DNA from: Megasphaera lornae
Lineage (GTDB): Bacteria > Bacillota > Negativicutes > Veillonellales > Megasphaeraceae
Length of the DNA stretch: 64,000 bases
Assembly (NCBI RefSeq): GCF_000214495.1
Contig: NZ_AFIJ01000032.1
Location: forward strand, 59,177 to 123,176
Direction of reading: 5' to 3'
Shown here: piece by piece, positions 55,709-63,985 of the stretch
Position numbering within the stretch: the stretch's first letter is position 1
How the letters are laid out: every line of letters begins with the position of its first letter
The notes under the pieces: model-generated
Databases searched by the model: none
Seen by the model: only the letters and a program-made list of their open reading frames with translations
Told to the model about the DNA's origin: nothing
Program-made: the position numbers and the translations under genes

Positions 55709-56536
55709 TCATTTGTGTGTAAGTACATTTTCCAATACCATAGTAGTCGTCACAGCGCCTATCCCCCCCGGTACAGGTGTTATCGCTCCGGCAATCTTTG
55801 CCGCTTCGTCAAACGCAACATCGCCGACAGTCTTACCGTTTTTACAATTAATACCGATATCAATCACGACGGCGCCCGGCTTAATCATATCCCCTGTAAT
55901 ACATGCCGCTTTTCCCACCGCCCCTATAACAACATCGGCCCGACGTACTACTTGCGACAACGCCTGCGTATGAGAATGACAAACGGTTACCGTCGCATTT
56001 TCCTGCAAACATAATTGTGCCAACGGTTTGCCTACAATGTTACTGCGCCCTACAATCACCACTTCTTTACCTGCCAACGCAATATGATAATACGCCAATA
56101 CTGCCATCACCGCTTTAGGCGTACACGGTATAAACGACGGCTTGCCTGTATATAATCGTGCCACACTGCTGTCCGTAAGACCGTCTACATCCTTTTCCGG
56201 ACAGATGGCGTTAATAACGCGATTTGCATGGATATGAGAAGGCAATGGCAGCATCAACAAAATGCCGAAAACCTCGTCCTTACCATTTAACCTCTCTATA
56301 CAAGACAACAACGTTTCTTCTGTAACCGTTGCCGCAAATCGATGTATCGTTCCTTGTAAACCGATCGCTTCCGCCGCTTTTTTCATAGACGACGCATACA
56401 TGGCCGATGCCGTATCCTCCCCGGCCAATACTATAGCCAGCTCCGGATACACCCCGTCTTTTCGCCGTGCTTCCACTTGCGTTCTCAGCCGTCGTCGATA
56501 CCATGCGGCCACTTTCTTTCCATCTAAAAGCTGCAC
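55709..56536 (-). CDS. folD: FolD-family methylenetetrahydrofolate dehydrogenase with altered cyclohydrolase residues
   Basis: 275 residues, normal length and fold. The usual FolD oxidises methylene-THF and hydrolyses methenyl-THF. VVIVGRSNIVGKPLAQL, EKDVDGLTDSSVARL and TPVPGGIGAVTTTMVLENV are conserved. However, the YVxxKxK motif reads YASSMKK, with Met at the catalytic lysine, and the LVQLPLP motif reads LLMLPLP, with Met at the conserved Gln. Loss of this Lys is known to abolish cyclohydrolase activity in E. coli FolD, so this enzyme may only be a dehydrogenase. Confidence 0.88.
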   Translation of the reverse strand: MQLLDGKKVAAWYRRRLRTQVEARRKDGVYPELAIVLAGEDTASAMYASSMKKAAEAIGLQGTIHRFAATVTEETLLSCIERLNGKDEVFGILLMLPLPSHIHANRVINAICPEKDVDGLTDSSVARLYTGKPSFIPCTPKAVMAVLAYYHIALAGKEVVIVGRSNIVGKPLAQLCLQENATVTVCHSHTQALSQVVRRADVVIGAVGKAACITGDMIKPGAVVIDIGINCKNGKTVGDVAFDEAAKIAGAITPVPGGIGAVTTTMVLENVLTHK

Positions 56537-56548
56537 ATTCCTTCCCTC

Positions 56549-58552
56549 CTAACGTGTAAATGTAACAATAACCGTACTGCCCGCACGAACCGGAGCGCCC
56601 GCTTCGGGATTTTGATAAACGGCTTTCCCCATCCCGCGCGGGACAAAGCATAATCCCGCTTGATTAAGCCAAGTATTGACTTCACGAGTATCCCACCCCG
56701 TAAAAGACGGCAATATAATCCCCTTTTCCGTTTTGATAACGGCGGGAATCTCCCGTTTTTTTATCGGTTCCGCCGGAATAAACGGCCGCTCCGCCTCTGT
56801 CGGATGGGACGGCTTAACACCTTTAAACCGAACAATTTCCGTCATCATCTCTTTGAACACCGGCGCCACCACTTGTGCCCCATAGTATACACCGACAGGA
56901 TTATCGACCACAATAAGAACGACATATTGCGGATCTTCCAACGGTCCGAAGCCGATAAAGGAGGCGATATGTTGGTTGGGAGCATATCCGGTGCCGGCCT
57001 TATTCAGCCGCTGCGCCGTTCCGGTTTTACCGCAAAATGTATACCCTGCAATCTTGGCGTTTTGTCCCCCGCCGGAAGAAATTTCTTCCGATAAAATCCG
57101 ACTGATCGCCGCGGCGGTTCCCGCCTTAATAGGCGTGGACACTAACGTGGGTGTAGTTTTTTTATACACGCTGCCGTCAGGATTATCAATTTCTTTAATA
57201 ACAAAGGGTTTCATCATTCGCCCGCCGTTCGCCAAGGCGCCGAAAGCCTGTACCATTTGCAAAGGCGTTACGGCAATCCCCTGACCGATCCCCATAACCG
57301 CCGTATCCACATCACTCATCGTGGCCGCATTAAAAAGAATTCCCGTTCCTTCTCCGGGTAAATCAATTCCCGTTTCTTTTCCGAAACCGAATCGTTTCGC
57401 ATAAGCCGTCAACGTTTTACCGCCTGTATGCAAGGCAATATTTACCATCCCCGTATTAATGGAAAACTTCAAAATTTCTCGTAATGTAACCCTTCCCATG
57501 CCGGATTTATCCCAGTTGTGAATCACACGATCTCGAACTTGAATGGCACCGGTATCCAAATATTCGGTTTGCAATCCCCACGCCCCGGAATCCACTGCCG
57601 CCGAAGCCATAATCGGCTTAAAAGTGGAACCCGGTTCATACAGATTCACTACGGCACGATTTTTATACGCTTCCGCATTGCCTTTACCGAAATCATTGGG
57701 GTCAAAATTAGGACGACTGGCCATAGCCAAAATCTCTCCGGTTTTAGGATCCATGACAATAATCGCCGCCCCTTCCGGATGATTGCGGGCCATAATGCCG
57801 TCCAAACTTTTTTCCGCAACAAATTGAATCGTACTGTCAATGGTTAATCGCACGGATCGCTCTTTATGCGGCAACATACTATGAAGCGCCGAATCCAAAA
57901 TCGGTACCTTATCCGGATCCATAACAGTTTTTACGGTTTGTATACTGCCACGAATGACATCGTCCAACACCATTTCCACCCCATCCAGGCCTTTATCATT
58001 CTCGCCGACAAAACCGATCAATTGTGCCGCCATGTCCCCGTTTGGATAATATCGCCGATTCTCATCCACAAAACGCAGCGAACTCAGCTTATATTGTTTA
58101 ATAATTTGCCGCACCGCTTCATACTTGGTATGATCCATCGTACGTGCCAACCAGACAAACCCTGTATCCCGCTGTAAACGTTCTTGCACCTCTTTCGCAT
58201 CCATCCCGACATACGGCGCCAATGCTGCAGAAAGTTTTTCTACAGACACATGTTTCTCAGGATCCTTTACATCCTGCCGCAGCATATTCGGATCCGCATA
58301 TAACGACTTGGCGATTTCACTGATTGCCAATACTCTGCCATTGCGATCAAAAATCGTCCCTCGCGGCGATTGCAACTGCCGATCGGTTTCCGCCTGTTGA
58401 TCGATATATTGCGTCATTTTTGCGCCTTCTACAATTTGCAAATCCACCATTCGTACCAAGACGGCGACAAATACGACTCCCAATAAAAGCCAAATTCCCG
58501 CCGATCGTTTGCGAATCTGTTCTGTTTGTGTATCTTTATTATCTATGCGCAT
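56549..58552 (-). CDS. Class B penicillin-binding protein (FtsI/SpoVD family) with PASTA domain
   Basis: 667 residues. One N-terminal membrane helix (GIWLLLGVVFVAVLVRMVDL) follows a short basic tail. The dimerisation domain starts SPRGTIFDRNGRVLAIS. The transpeptidase has the serine SxxK in EPGSTFKPIMASAAV, SxN in FSINTGMVN and KTG in FCGKTGTAQRL. One C-terminal PASTA domain (PSFTGWDTREVNTWLNQ) ends it, as in SpoVD. It makes septal wall. The start is ATG 58552 with GAGGAA upstream; the longer frame reads into cca. Confidence 0.93.
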   Translation of the reverse strand: MRIDNKDTQTEQIRKRSAGIWLLLGVVFVAVLVRMVDLQIVEGAKMTQYIDQQAETDRQLQSPRGTIFDRNGRVLAISEIAKSLYADPNMLRQDVKDPEKHVSVEKLSAALAPYVGMDAKEVQERLQRDTGFVWLARTMDHTKYEAVRQIIKQYKLSSLRFVDENRRYYPNGDMAAQLIGFVGENDKGLDGVEMVLDDVIRGSIQTVKTVMDPDKVPILDSALHSMLPHKERSVRLTIDSTIQFVAEKSLDGIMARNHPEGAAIIVMDPKTGEILAMASRPNFDPNDFGKGNAEAYKNRAVVNLYEPGSTFKPIMASAAVDSGAWGLQTEYLDTGAIQVRDRVIHNWDKSGMGRVTLREILKFSINTGMVNIALHTGGKTLTAYAKRFGFGKETGIDLPGEGTGILFNAATMSDVDTAVMGIGQGIAVTPLQMVQAFGALANGGRMMKPFVIKEIDNPDGSVYKKTTPTLVSTPIKAGTAAAISRILSEEISSGGGQNAKIAGYTFCGKTGTAQRLNKAGTGYAPNQHIASFIGFGPLEDPQYVVLIVVDNPVGVYYGAQVVAPVFKEMMTEIVRFKGVKPSHPTEAERPFIPAEPIKKREIPAVIKTEKGIILPSFTGWDTREVNTWLNQAGLCFVPRGMGKAVYQNPEAGAPVRAGSTVIVTFTR

Positions 58553-58562
58553 GGTATATTCC

Positions 58563-59903
58563 TCATGTATACTGTTGCCGCCATTGTACTGCCGCTTGTT
58601 CCAAGACCGACGCCGTATTATGCAAACGCCCTTCCTGCACTTGTCGTAATAAATATTGCAAACAAGCCCCCGTATCCTTGCCGCAATACTGTACCAAGGC
58701 CGATGAATATAACAAATCTTTCGTTTCCACCGGCAGCCGTGTCGCCACGGCAACGCGCCGCTCATAAAAAGGAAGGTGTTGTACCGCCGCCATTACGCGA
58801 ACCATCGCGCACATTTGTTGCACGGCCTGTAAAAGCTGCTCTTTTCGCTTAAAAACACCTTGCCGAATTTCGCGACACCACCACCGTCGACACACTTCCT
58901 CGCTTATCGACTGCAACGAAAGAACGGTTTGCGACTGTTGTACCAACCACAAAATCCGCCGTACTTCTTTTGCCGCTTTTCCCCAACGTCGCAATACTTG
59001 TGCCGGAATATCGGCCCATGAATCCGCCGTAAACACATTCCCTGCTGCAGGCGGAAGTGACGTACCGCAAAAAGGGTAAAACAACGCCGCATATCGTAAG
59101 GTCAAATCACCAGGCAAATGAGAAATATATGCCAACGTACGCTGCCAATCAGCCGGCGAAACCCAATACACAAGTTCCGGAAAAATAGGAACCGCCACTT
59201 CTACCCCGTTTTTCCGACTGCGACACGCAGCGGCGGCCAATCCCGTTTGCTTCCATAGCTGCAATCCCTCGGCCGCATAGGGAGTCAACAATAAGCGGTC
59301 CCCTTCTTGCACCGCCCGTTGCAGCGATATACCGGCAACGCGGGACAACGCCTGCGGCATAGCTTGTACCAGAGACGCCTCCGGCGTAAATCCCAACTGA
59401 CCGACCAGTCGACACGCCCGAAATAACCGCAACCCATCTTCGCGAAAACGCCGCACCGGATCCCCGACGGTAGCTAACCTTTTTTCTTTTAAATCACGTT
59501 GACCGCCGACATAATCAAGGATCCTTCCCTCTGCCGTCATGGCCAATGCATTTATCGTAAAATCACGTCGCAACATATCTTCCTGCAAGGTCGTTGCATA
59601 CCATATATCGCTCGGTCGATGGCTGTCCTTTCCATATACCTCTTTCCGATACGTCGCCGTTTCCAATGAAAGACCTTCCACCTGCACCGTAACAATTCCG
59701 AAAACTTCTCCCGGTTGCGTTGTGCAACTCCATCCGTGCCGCTGCGCAACTTGCTTAATCTCTTCCGGTCTCGCTTGCGTAACAATATCATAATCATGCG
59801 GTTTTCGATGTAACAACATATCCCGTACGGCGCCGCCCACAAGATAGGCTTCATACCCTTCCTGACGCAAAGCCTGTAACCATTTCCGAACCCGCCGCTC
59901 CAC
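58563..59903 (-). CDS. cca: CCA tRNA nucleotidyltransferase
   Basis: 446 residues. It adds or repairs the CCA tail, although the tRNA genes here encode CCA. YLVGGAVRDMLLHRKPHDYD contains the catalytic DxD; RRDFTINALAMTAEGRILD and RLFRACRLVGQLGF are class II motifs. The C-terminal half is helical and divergent. The start is GTG 59903 with AGGAGG upstream. It is followed by the PBP gene after 10 bases. Confidence 0.92.
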   Translation of the reverse strand: MERRVRKWLQALRQEGYEAYLVGGAVRDMLLHRKPHDYDIVTQARPEEIKQVAQRHGWSCTTQPGEVFGIVTVQVEGLSLETATYRKEVYGKDSHRPSDIWYATTLQEDMLRRDFTINALAMTAEGRILDYVGGQRDLKEKRLATVGDPVRRFREDGLRLFRACRLVGQLGFTPEASLVQAMPQALSRVAGISLQRAVQEGDRLLLTPYAAEGLQLWKQTGLAAAACRSRKNGVEVAVPIFPELVYWVSPADWQRTLAYISHLPGDLTLRYAALFYPFCGTSLPPAAGNVFTADSWADIPAQVLRRWGKAAKEVRRILWLVQQSQTVLSLQSISEEVCRRWWCREIRQGVFKRKEQLLQAVQQMCAMVRVMAAVQHLPFYERRVAVATRLPVETKDLLYSSALVQYCGKDTGACLQYLLRQVQEGRLHNTASVLEQAAVQWRQQYT

Positions 59904-59939
59904 CGTACAAACCTCCTGAAAACTCACATAATAATGTTT

Positions 59940-59945
59940 ATTATA
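59940..59945 (-). promoter_or_regulatory. Extended -10 promoter of cca
   Basis: Minus strand TGT-TATAAT, about 37 bases before the cca start. No good -35 is visible. It is divergent from the cobO promoter. Confidence 0.5.
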
Positions 59946-60065
59946 ACACACATGCAGTCAATGTATAGTCCCCAATACGTTACCGAAACGCAACCGCCGA
60001 AAATCGCAATCGCCGTCTCCGTATAGGAACCGTTCCTCTTTCTATTCAAGAATTTACAACCATGC

Positions 60066-60071
60066 TATACT
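60066..60071 (+). promoter_or_regulatory. Extended -10 promoter of cobO
   Basis: Plus strand TGC-TATACT, 25 bases before the cobO start codon. The -35 is weak. No cobalamin riboswitch is visible upstream. Confidence 0.55.
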
Positions 60072-60095
60072 AAAAGAAAAAACGGGGAGGCCTCT

Positions 60096-60623
60096 ATGGA
60101 TACAGGATTTATTCATATTTATTATGGCAACGGAAAGGGAAAAACTACGGCCGCCGTCGGCTTAGCCGTTCGCTGTGCCGGCCGTGGCGGACAAGTGTGG
60201 TTTGCACAATTTCTCAAAGCCGGAAATACAGGAGAATTAACTATTTTTTCCCGTATCCCGGAAATAACCGTCTGGCGCGCAGGCGGCCCGAGTAAATTCA
60301 CCTCGCAAATGACGGCGGCAGAGCGTCTCCAAACCGCGGCCCGGCAAAACCGATTATGGCGGCGTCTGCTTCATCATTGTCACGAAGCGCCGCCGGATCT
60401 CTTAGTTCTTGATGAACTCTTAGTCGCTATGTCCTTAGGCTTTATTCCCGAAAAAGAAATTATCCGCTTTTTCCATACCAAGCCGCCACAAACCGAAATC
60501 GTACTGACAGGGCATACCCCCTCTCGCGAGCTGCTGGCCGCAGCCGATTATATTTCGCAAATAACCGCCGTAAAACATCCTTTTACTCGCGGTATCCCCG
60601 CACGTATAGGAATTGAAAAATGA
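60096..60623 (+). CDS. cobO: Cob(I)yrinic acid a,c-diamide adenosyltransferase
   Basis: 175 residues. It attaches the adenosyl group to cobalamin or its precursors from ATP. FIHIYYGNGKGKTTAAVGLA carries the P-loop. VWFAQFLKAGNTGELTIF, LLVLDELLVAMSLGFIPE and EIVLTGHTPSRELLAAADYI are typical CobA/BtuR segments. GGGGAGG precedes ATG 60096. It is the first plus-strand gene of the window, followed by the CDF transporter. Confidence 0.93.
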   Translation: MDTGFIHIYYGNGKGKTTAAVGLAVRCAGRGGQVWFAQFLKAGNTGELTIFSRIPEITVWRAGGPSKFTSQMTAAERLQTAARQNRLWRRLLHHCHEAPPDLLVLDELLVAMSLGFIPEKEIIRFFHTKPPQTEIVLTGHTPSRELLAAADYISQITAVKHPFTRGIPARIGIEK

Positions 60624-60633
60624 GGTGAACCGG

Positions 60634-61845
60634 ATGATAAAAACCATTATTCAACATACTGTCCCCAATTATCAGGAAATAACCGATAAAAAAGTTCGTG
60701 AACGCTATAGCATTGTCGGCGGTATACTGGGTATTATTTGTAATATCTTGCTGTGCCTGGGAAAACTGGGCATAGGCACCTATACCGGAAGCATCGCCAT
60801 TATATCCGATGCCTTTAACAATCTTTCCGACATGTGCTCCTCCGTGATTTCCATTCTCGGCGCAAAACTGAGTAATAAACCGGCCGATGCCGAACATCCC
60901 TTCGGGCACGGACGTTTTGAATATCTGGCCTCATTGTCCATTGCCATCCTCATCCTGATTGTCGGCTTCAGCCTGTGTGAAACGTCATTTCATAAATTTT
61001 TTCAACCGATACATGTCGAACAATCCTATATCGGCGTCTTCATTCTCCTCTTTTCCATTGCCGTAAAGCTCTGGATGTACAGCTACAACACGTATATAGG
61101 AAAAACCATTCGGTCAGGCGTCAACCTTGCGACTGCCGCCGACAGCATAACCGACGCCGTCGCCACCGGCGGCGTATTACTGGCAACCTTATTACAGGCC
61201 TACACAACCCTTCCTTTAGATGCCGTTGCCGGCCTGCTCATCGGCCTGCTCATTATGTATACAGGTTTTACCATTGCCAAAGATGTCATCAATATTTTAT
61301 TGGGAAAAGCGCCGGATCCCCAATTGGTACGAGAAATAACGGACTGTGCCCGAGCATGCCATTATGTAACCGGCGTACACGAAATCCGTATTCATGACTA
61401 CGGTCCCGGGCGTATGTTCGCTTCCATGCATGTAGAAATCCCCGATACGACCAATCTGGTAGAAGCCCATGCCGTATTAGACAATTTGGAAGATGAATTA
61501 CAGGAAAAATATAATATGGAAATTAATCTGCATATGGATCCGTTATGTACCAACCCGCAAATCATTACCCGCGTACGCCATTGTCTCAATGAAATCATTC
61601 AAACGGAATTCCCCCGCTATGAAACCCACCATCTGCGCATTACCGCCGGCATGGTGCGCTTAAATGTCATTTGCGATCTGTATGTACCGCCGGGAGAGCT
61701 GGAAATTATTCCGTTGTCGATAATCCGCCTAAAAATAAACGAAGCCTTACAACAATATGATCGTAATTACCACATATTTTTAGATAAAGTATACGAACTT
61801 CCAAAAAGTCCGAACAGTAAAGTCCTTTCTTCTCCTTGGGGATAA
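60634..61845 (+). CDS. Cation diffusion facilitator family transporter
   Basis: 403 residues. Six membrane helices, with DAFNNLSD at the helix 2 metal site, the GHGRFEYLASL motif after it, and AADSITDAVATGGVLLATLL at helix 5. The two Asp-rich sites suggest divalent metals such as Mn, Fe or Zn. A cytoplasmic ferredoxin-like domain follows (HDYGPGRMFASMHVEIPDT), and a further C-terminal extension of about 100 residues contains an additional such domain. The start is ATG 60634 with GAGGTGA upstream; it lies 10 bases after cobO. Confidence 0.9.
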   Translation: MIKTIIQHTVPNYQEITDKKVRERYSIVGGILGIICNILLCLGKLGIGTYTGSIAIISDAFNNLSDMCSSVISILGAKLSNKPADAEHPFGHGRFEYLASLSIAILILIVGFSLCETSFHKFFQPIHVEQSYIGVFILLFSIAVKLWMYSYNTYIGKTIRSGVNLATAADSITDAVATGGVLLATLLQAYTTLPLDAVAGLLIGLLIMYTGFTIAKDVINILLGKAPDPQLVREITDCARACHYVTGVHEIRIHDYGPGRMFASMHVEIPDTTNLVEAHAVLDNLEDELQEKYNMEINLHMDPLCTNPQIITRVRHCLNEIIQTEFPRYETHHLRITAGMVRLNVICDLYVPPGELEIIPLSIIRLKINEALQQYDRNYHIFLDKVYELPKSPNSKVLSSPWG

Positions 61846-61850
61846 AAAGA

Positions 61851-61887
61851 AGCTGCCCTGTATCGCAAATTCCGGGGCAGCTTTTTT
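61851..61887 (+). terminator. Terminator after the CDF gene
   Basis: Plus strand: AGCTGCCC, loop, GGGGCAGCT and six T. Six bases past the stop codon. Confidence 0.9.
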
Positions 61888-61890
61888 GCA

Positions 61891-61929
61891 TAAAAAAAAC
61901 ATCGTCACTTCCCGTGACGATGTTTTTTT

Positions 61930-61930
<1 letters not shown>
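61891..61930 (-). terminator. Terminator after tRNA-Ile (bidirectional)
   Basis: Minus strand: AAAAAAAACATCGTCAC-GGGAA-GTGACGATGTTTTTTTT, starting at the tRNA-Ile CCA end. The stem works on both strands, so it may back up the CDF terminator. Confidence 0.85.
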
Positions 61931-62006
<76 letters not shown>

Positions 62007-62025
62007 GTATCATTAAGACTTATTC

Positions 62026-62053
62026 AGTATAGCATATTATTTATTTCTGTCAA
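62026..62053 (-). promoter_or_regulatory. Promoter of tRNA-Ile
   Basis: Minus strand: -35 TTGACA (62048-62053), 16-base spacer ending TGC, -10 TATACT (62026-62031). Confidence 0.75.
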
Positions 62054-62147
62054 GACTTTATTAAAATTTATAAAATAAACCGCCTTAGGTTATCCCTATA
62101 TAGCTTCTTCAACCATCCGCCTCTGTCGGTAAATACAGCACTCCATG

Positions 62148-62204
62148 TTAGTCTTCCCATGCCAACTGTAAAATCGCACTATCTCCTCGTGTAACGCTTA
62201 GCAC
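62148..62204 (-). pseudogene. Possible 5' fragment of a phage tail or baseplate gene
   Basis: A strong AAAGGAGGTG seven bases before GTG 62204 opens an 18-residue frame (MLSVTRGDSAILQLAWED) that stops at TAA. VTRGDSAxL-type openings are common in phage tail/baseplate proteins, so this may be the truncated start of such a gene. No longer frame continues it. Confidence 0.3.
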
Positions 62205-62258
62205 AACCTTCACCTCCTTTATGATATAAAAAAGCACATCCCCGAATGGAAATATGCA

Positions 62259-62328
62259 TTGTCCCGTTTTCTAACCGATTTGTCCCTTAATTAGGCCGTT
62301 TTGTCACGAAATCCAGTTATGTTATCCC
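62259..62328. repeat. Four TTGTCCC-type heptamers at exact 21-bp spacing
   Basis: Plus strand TTGTCCC at 62259, TTGTCCC at 62280, TTGTCAC at 62301 and TTATCCC at 62322. Arrays of transposase-binding repeats with a terminal TGT are a feature of IS21- and Tn7-like transposon ends. I see no transposase gene or matching inverted end within the window, so this would be a solo end or a remnant. The stretch 62330-62487 after it holds nothing I can support. Confidence 0.45.
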
Positions 62329-62487
62329 GCTGTTTTTTTCCCTATTTATCCTACGCTTTCCTAAAATATCTCACGCGGATCCGTCTGCACGCAAAATTTA
62401 GAAAGTCTCCACCAAGGCTTCAACAAGTGTCCGCCAAAGACCAAACTCATACTACTCCAATGATACGCTTCGCCATCTCCGCTCCAC

Positions 62488-62518
62488 TAAAAAACCACTA
62501 CGCTATTTTCGTAGTGGT
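62488..62518 (-). terminator. Terminator after the candidate immunity gene
   Basis: Minus strand: ACCACTACG, loop AAAATAG, CGTAGTGGT followed by six T. It starts next to the stop codon of the downstream small frame. Confidence 0.85.
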
Positions 62519-62519
62519 T

Positions 62520-62615
62520 TTATTTCATTTCTGCTATACGCTTCATTGCTTCTTCTTCAGTTATTTCTTTATACATTTCGTGTAAAGGACTTTCAGGCCA
62601 TAAATACTCAATCAT
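62520..62615 (-). CDS. Small frame, C-terminal part of a candidate immunity protein
   Basis: 31 residues (MIEYLWPESPLHEMYKEI then TEEEAMKRIAEMK). Its ATG overlaps the TGA of the preceding small frame as ATGA. The same frame is open upstream (KKWVCSGIMIEYLWPES), and with one more A in the A7 run at 62634 the two frames make one protein of about 75 residues. AT-rich like the neighbouring toxin domain. No family recognised. Confidence 0.5.
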   Translation of the reverse strand: MIEYLWPESPLHEMYKEITEEEAMKRIAEMK

Positions 62616-62746
62616 AATCCCGGAGCATACCCATTTTTTTCTTTTGGAATATATTTATATTGTTTTGATGGATGTGTCTCGTTTATCCTTGTAATAACAC
62701 CTTTATTAATATTATCCGTTAATTCAAAATATTTATATAAACTCAT
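62612..62746 (-). CDS. Small frame, N-terminal part of a candidate immunity protein
   Basis: 44 residues (MSLYKYFELTDNINKGVI then TRINETHPSKQYKYIPKEK and a short end). GGAGG lies seven bases before the ATG, which overlaps the toxin stop as ATGA. Position directly after a toxin domain and small size suggest immunity or antitoxin. The frame ends 22 bases after an A7 run (62634-62640); see the frameshift finding. Confidence 0.55.
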   Translation of the reverse strand: MSLYKYFELTDNINKGVITRINETHPSKQYKYIPKEKNGYAPGL

Positions 62747-63258
62747 AATATATCCTCCGAAATATTAAGCGGTATTTCTAGTTCTTTTGCCAACTCATAC
62801 ATTTTATCTCGTAATTTATTATATTCAATACTTTCACTATCTTTTATTTTCCTTTGTACTTTGTATATTTTATGTTGCTGTTTTTTTGTTTCTAGACTTT
62901 CAGGCGTATGATACTGTATTTCTATTTCTTCACCTGTAGGTATTCTTACTATCGTATTTATACCGTTATAAGGATTTGTTTTATCTAACCAATAGTTTTT
63001 TACTTCTACAGTTTTATACCCTTTATCTTCCAACTTTTGCCGTATTTCTTTGATTTTATCTACTAAATTATCAGCCTCAGCCAAATAAGTGTATCTTACT
63101 ATATCTTTTGCCCTGTAATTTTCATCGCCCAAATCAAAATGTTTTTTGATTTTTCGTTGATATGAATCTATATCTTTTATACGGCATTCAAAACCTGCGA
63201 GTTTTGTTTCTGTTGCTTTTGCTACTTCTTGAACAACATTTGATATCGTAGGTTCAAC
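62743..63258 (-). pseudogene. RelA/SpoT-like toxin domain of a phage polymorphic toxin, cut from its N-terminus by a stop
   Basis: 172 codons in the same frame as the head protein upstream, separated only by TAA at 63259-63261. AGFECRIKDIDSYQRKIKK, KDIVRYTYLAEADNL, VKNYWLDKTNPYNGINTI and EEIEIQYHTPESLETKKQQ resemble the (p)ppGpp synthetase-like nucleotidyltransferase fold, with EIQ matching the catalytic Glu-Gln strand. No good start codon exists after the TAA (TTG 63132 would lose the first part of the domain). It is much richer in A/T than the head part, as expected for an exchangeable toxin cassette. The fold assignment is from pattern memory. Confidence 0.6.
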
Positions 63259-63828
63259 TTATTTCATCTGTTTATAGTATAACATACTTCTATCTATCGG
63301 CAAATATTTCACCCTGCTCTTCATTACTGTAGAGCTGTAGTTCCGCAAAACATCTTGCCACGATCGTCCCGCTTCCCACGCTTTCGCGCCCTGCACGCCT
63401 AACAGGTACCGTTGTACGTCCTTGCTTTGCTTTTGTAGCCAATGATTGCCGCCTTCTTCCCGCAAGTCTTGTTGCTCGTTTAAGTCGACTTCCCCCTCAT
63501 ATATGAGCGACAAATAACACAAACAGTGCGGATGTACGGGAAGTGTCGGGCATTGGTCTTTCGGATAAATCCCCTTTCCCAATCCCCATAAATCGGCGTC
63601 AGCATACATATCGCATACGTCCGTACAGGGATGCGCCGAAGATACTTCCCAACGATACACCACAACGGTGTCATCGGTTTCATAGCGGGCAATGAAACCG
63701 TCTGCCCACGCTCTTGCGCTCTCCGTGCGGGCAATACGTTCGGCTACATAGCGGCTTTTTTCCTGCACGGCTACGTACACGGCTCGTTTTAATCCGTCTT
63801 CATTATTTTTCCCAAGTTGTATGTCCAA
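63259..63828 (-). CDS. Phage MuF/SPP1 gp7-like head morphogenesis protein, 5'-truncated
   Basis: 189 residues from a TTG; the frame is open to 63876, where a TAG closes it. VAERIARTESARAWADGFI is the conserved SPP1 gp7/MuF segment. EVSSAHPCTDVCDMYADAD and LPVHPHCLCYL carry the usual Cys/His pattern. A complete MuF protein has about 200 further N-terminal residues, which are missing. MuF proteins of Firmicute prophages often carry C-terminal toxin domains; here the frame continues past TAA into a RelA/SpoT-like domain. No other phage genes are intact. Confidence 0.7.
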   Translation of the reverse strand: MDIQLGKNNEDGLKRAVYVAVQEKSRYVAERIARTESARAWADGFIARYETDDTVVVYRWEVSSAHPCTDVCDMYADADLWGLGKGIYPKDQCPTLPVHPHCLCYLSLIYEGEVDLNEQQDLREEGGNHWLQKQSKDVQRYLLGVQGAKAWEAGRSWQDVLRNYSSTVMKSRVKYLPIDRSMLYYKQMK

Positions 63829-63932
63829 CTCTTTATAAGCGGTTTTTAACGTTTTCGATGTCAGTGCCTTCGCCTGCTATCCCTATGTATTGCACAATTC
63901 TATACAATAAACCGCCGGAAATACAGTATAAC

Positions 63933-63985
63933 AAAAAAACGCAAACTGTTTATTCTTACATGCAGTAAAAATAAACAGTTTGCGT
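63933..63985 (-). terminator. Strong 16-bp-stem terminator at the window edge
   Basis: Perfect 16-bp inverted repeat ACGCAAACTGTTTATT (63939-63954) and AATAAACAGTTTGCGT (63970-63985), followed on the minus strand by seven T. Nine bases before it the minus strand reads CCACCA (63995-64000), as at a tRNA or tmRNA 3' end. Confidence 0.75.

Noticed and set aside
58553-58765. 70-residue N-terminal extension of the PBP
   Set aside because: It overlaps cca in another frame and has no ribosome binding site; ATG 58552 has GAGGAA and leads into the usual short cytoplasmic tail.
60001-60095. Cobalamin riboswitch before cobO
   Set aside because: The region is too short and lacks the conserved B12-box; only a simple promoter is visible.
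62301-62585. Plus-strand frame of 94 residues
   Set aside because: It covers the terminator and the antisense of the small immunity-like frame; no start signal.
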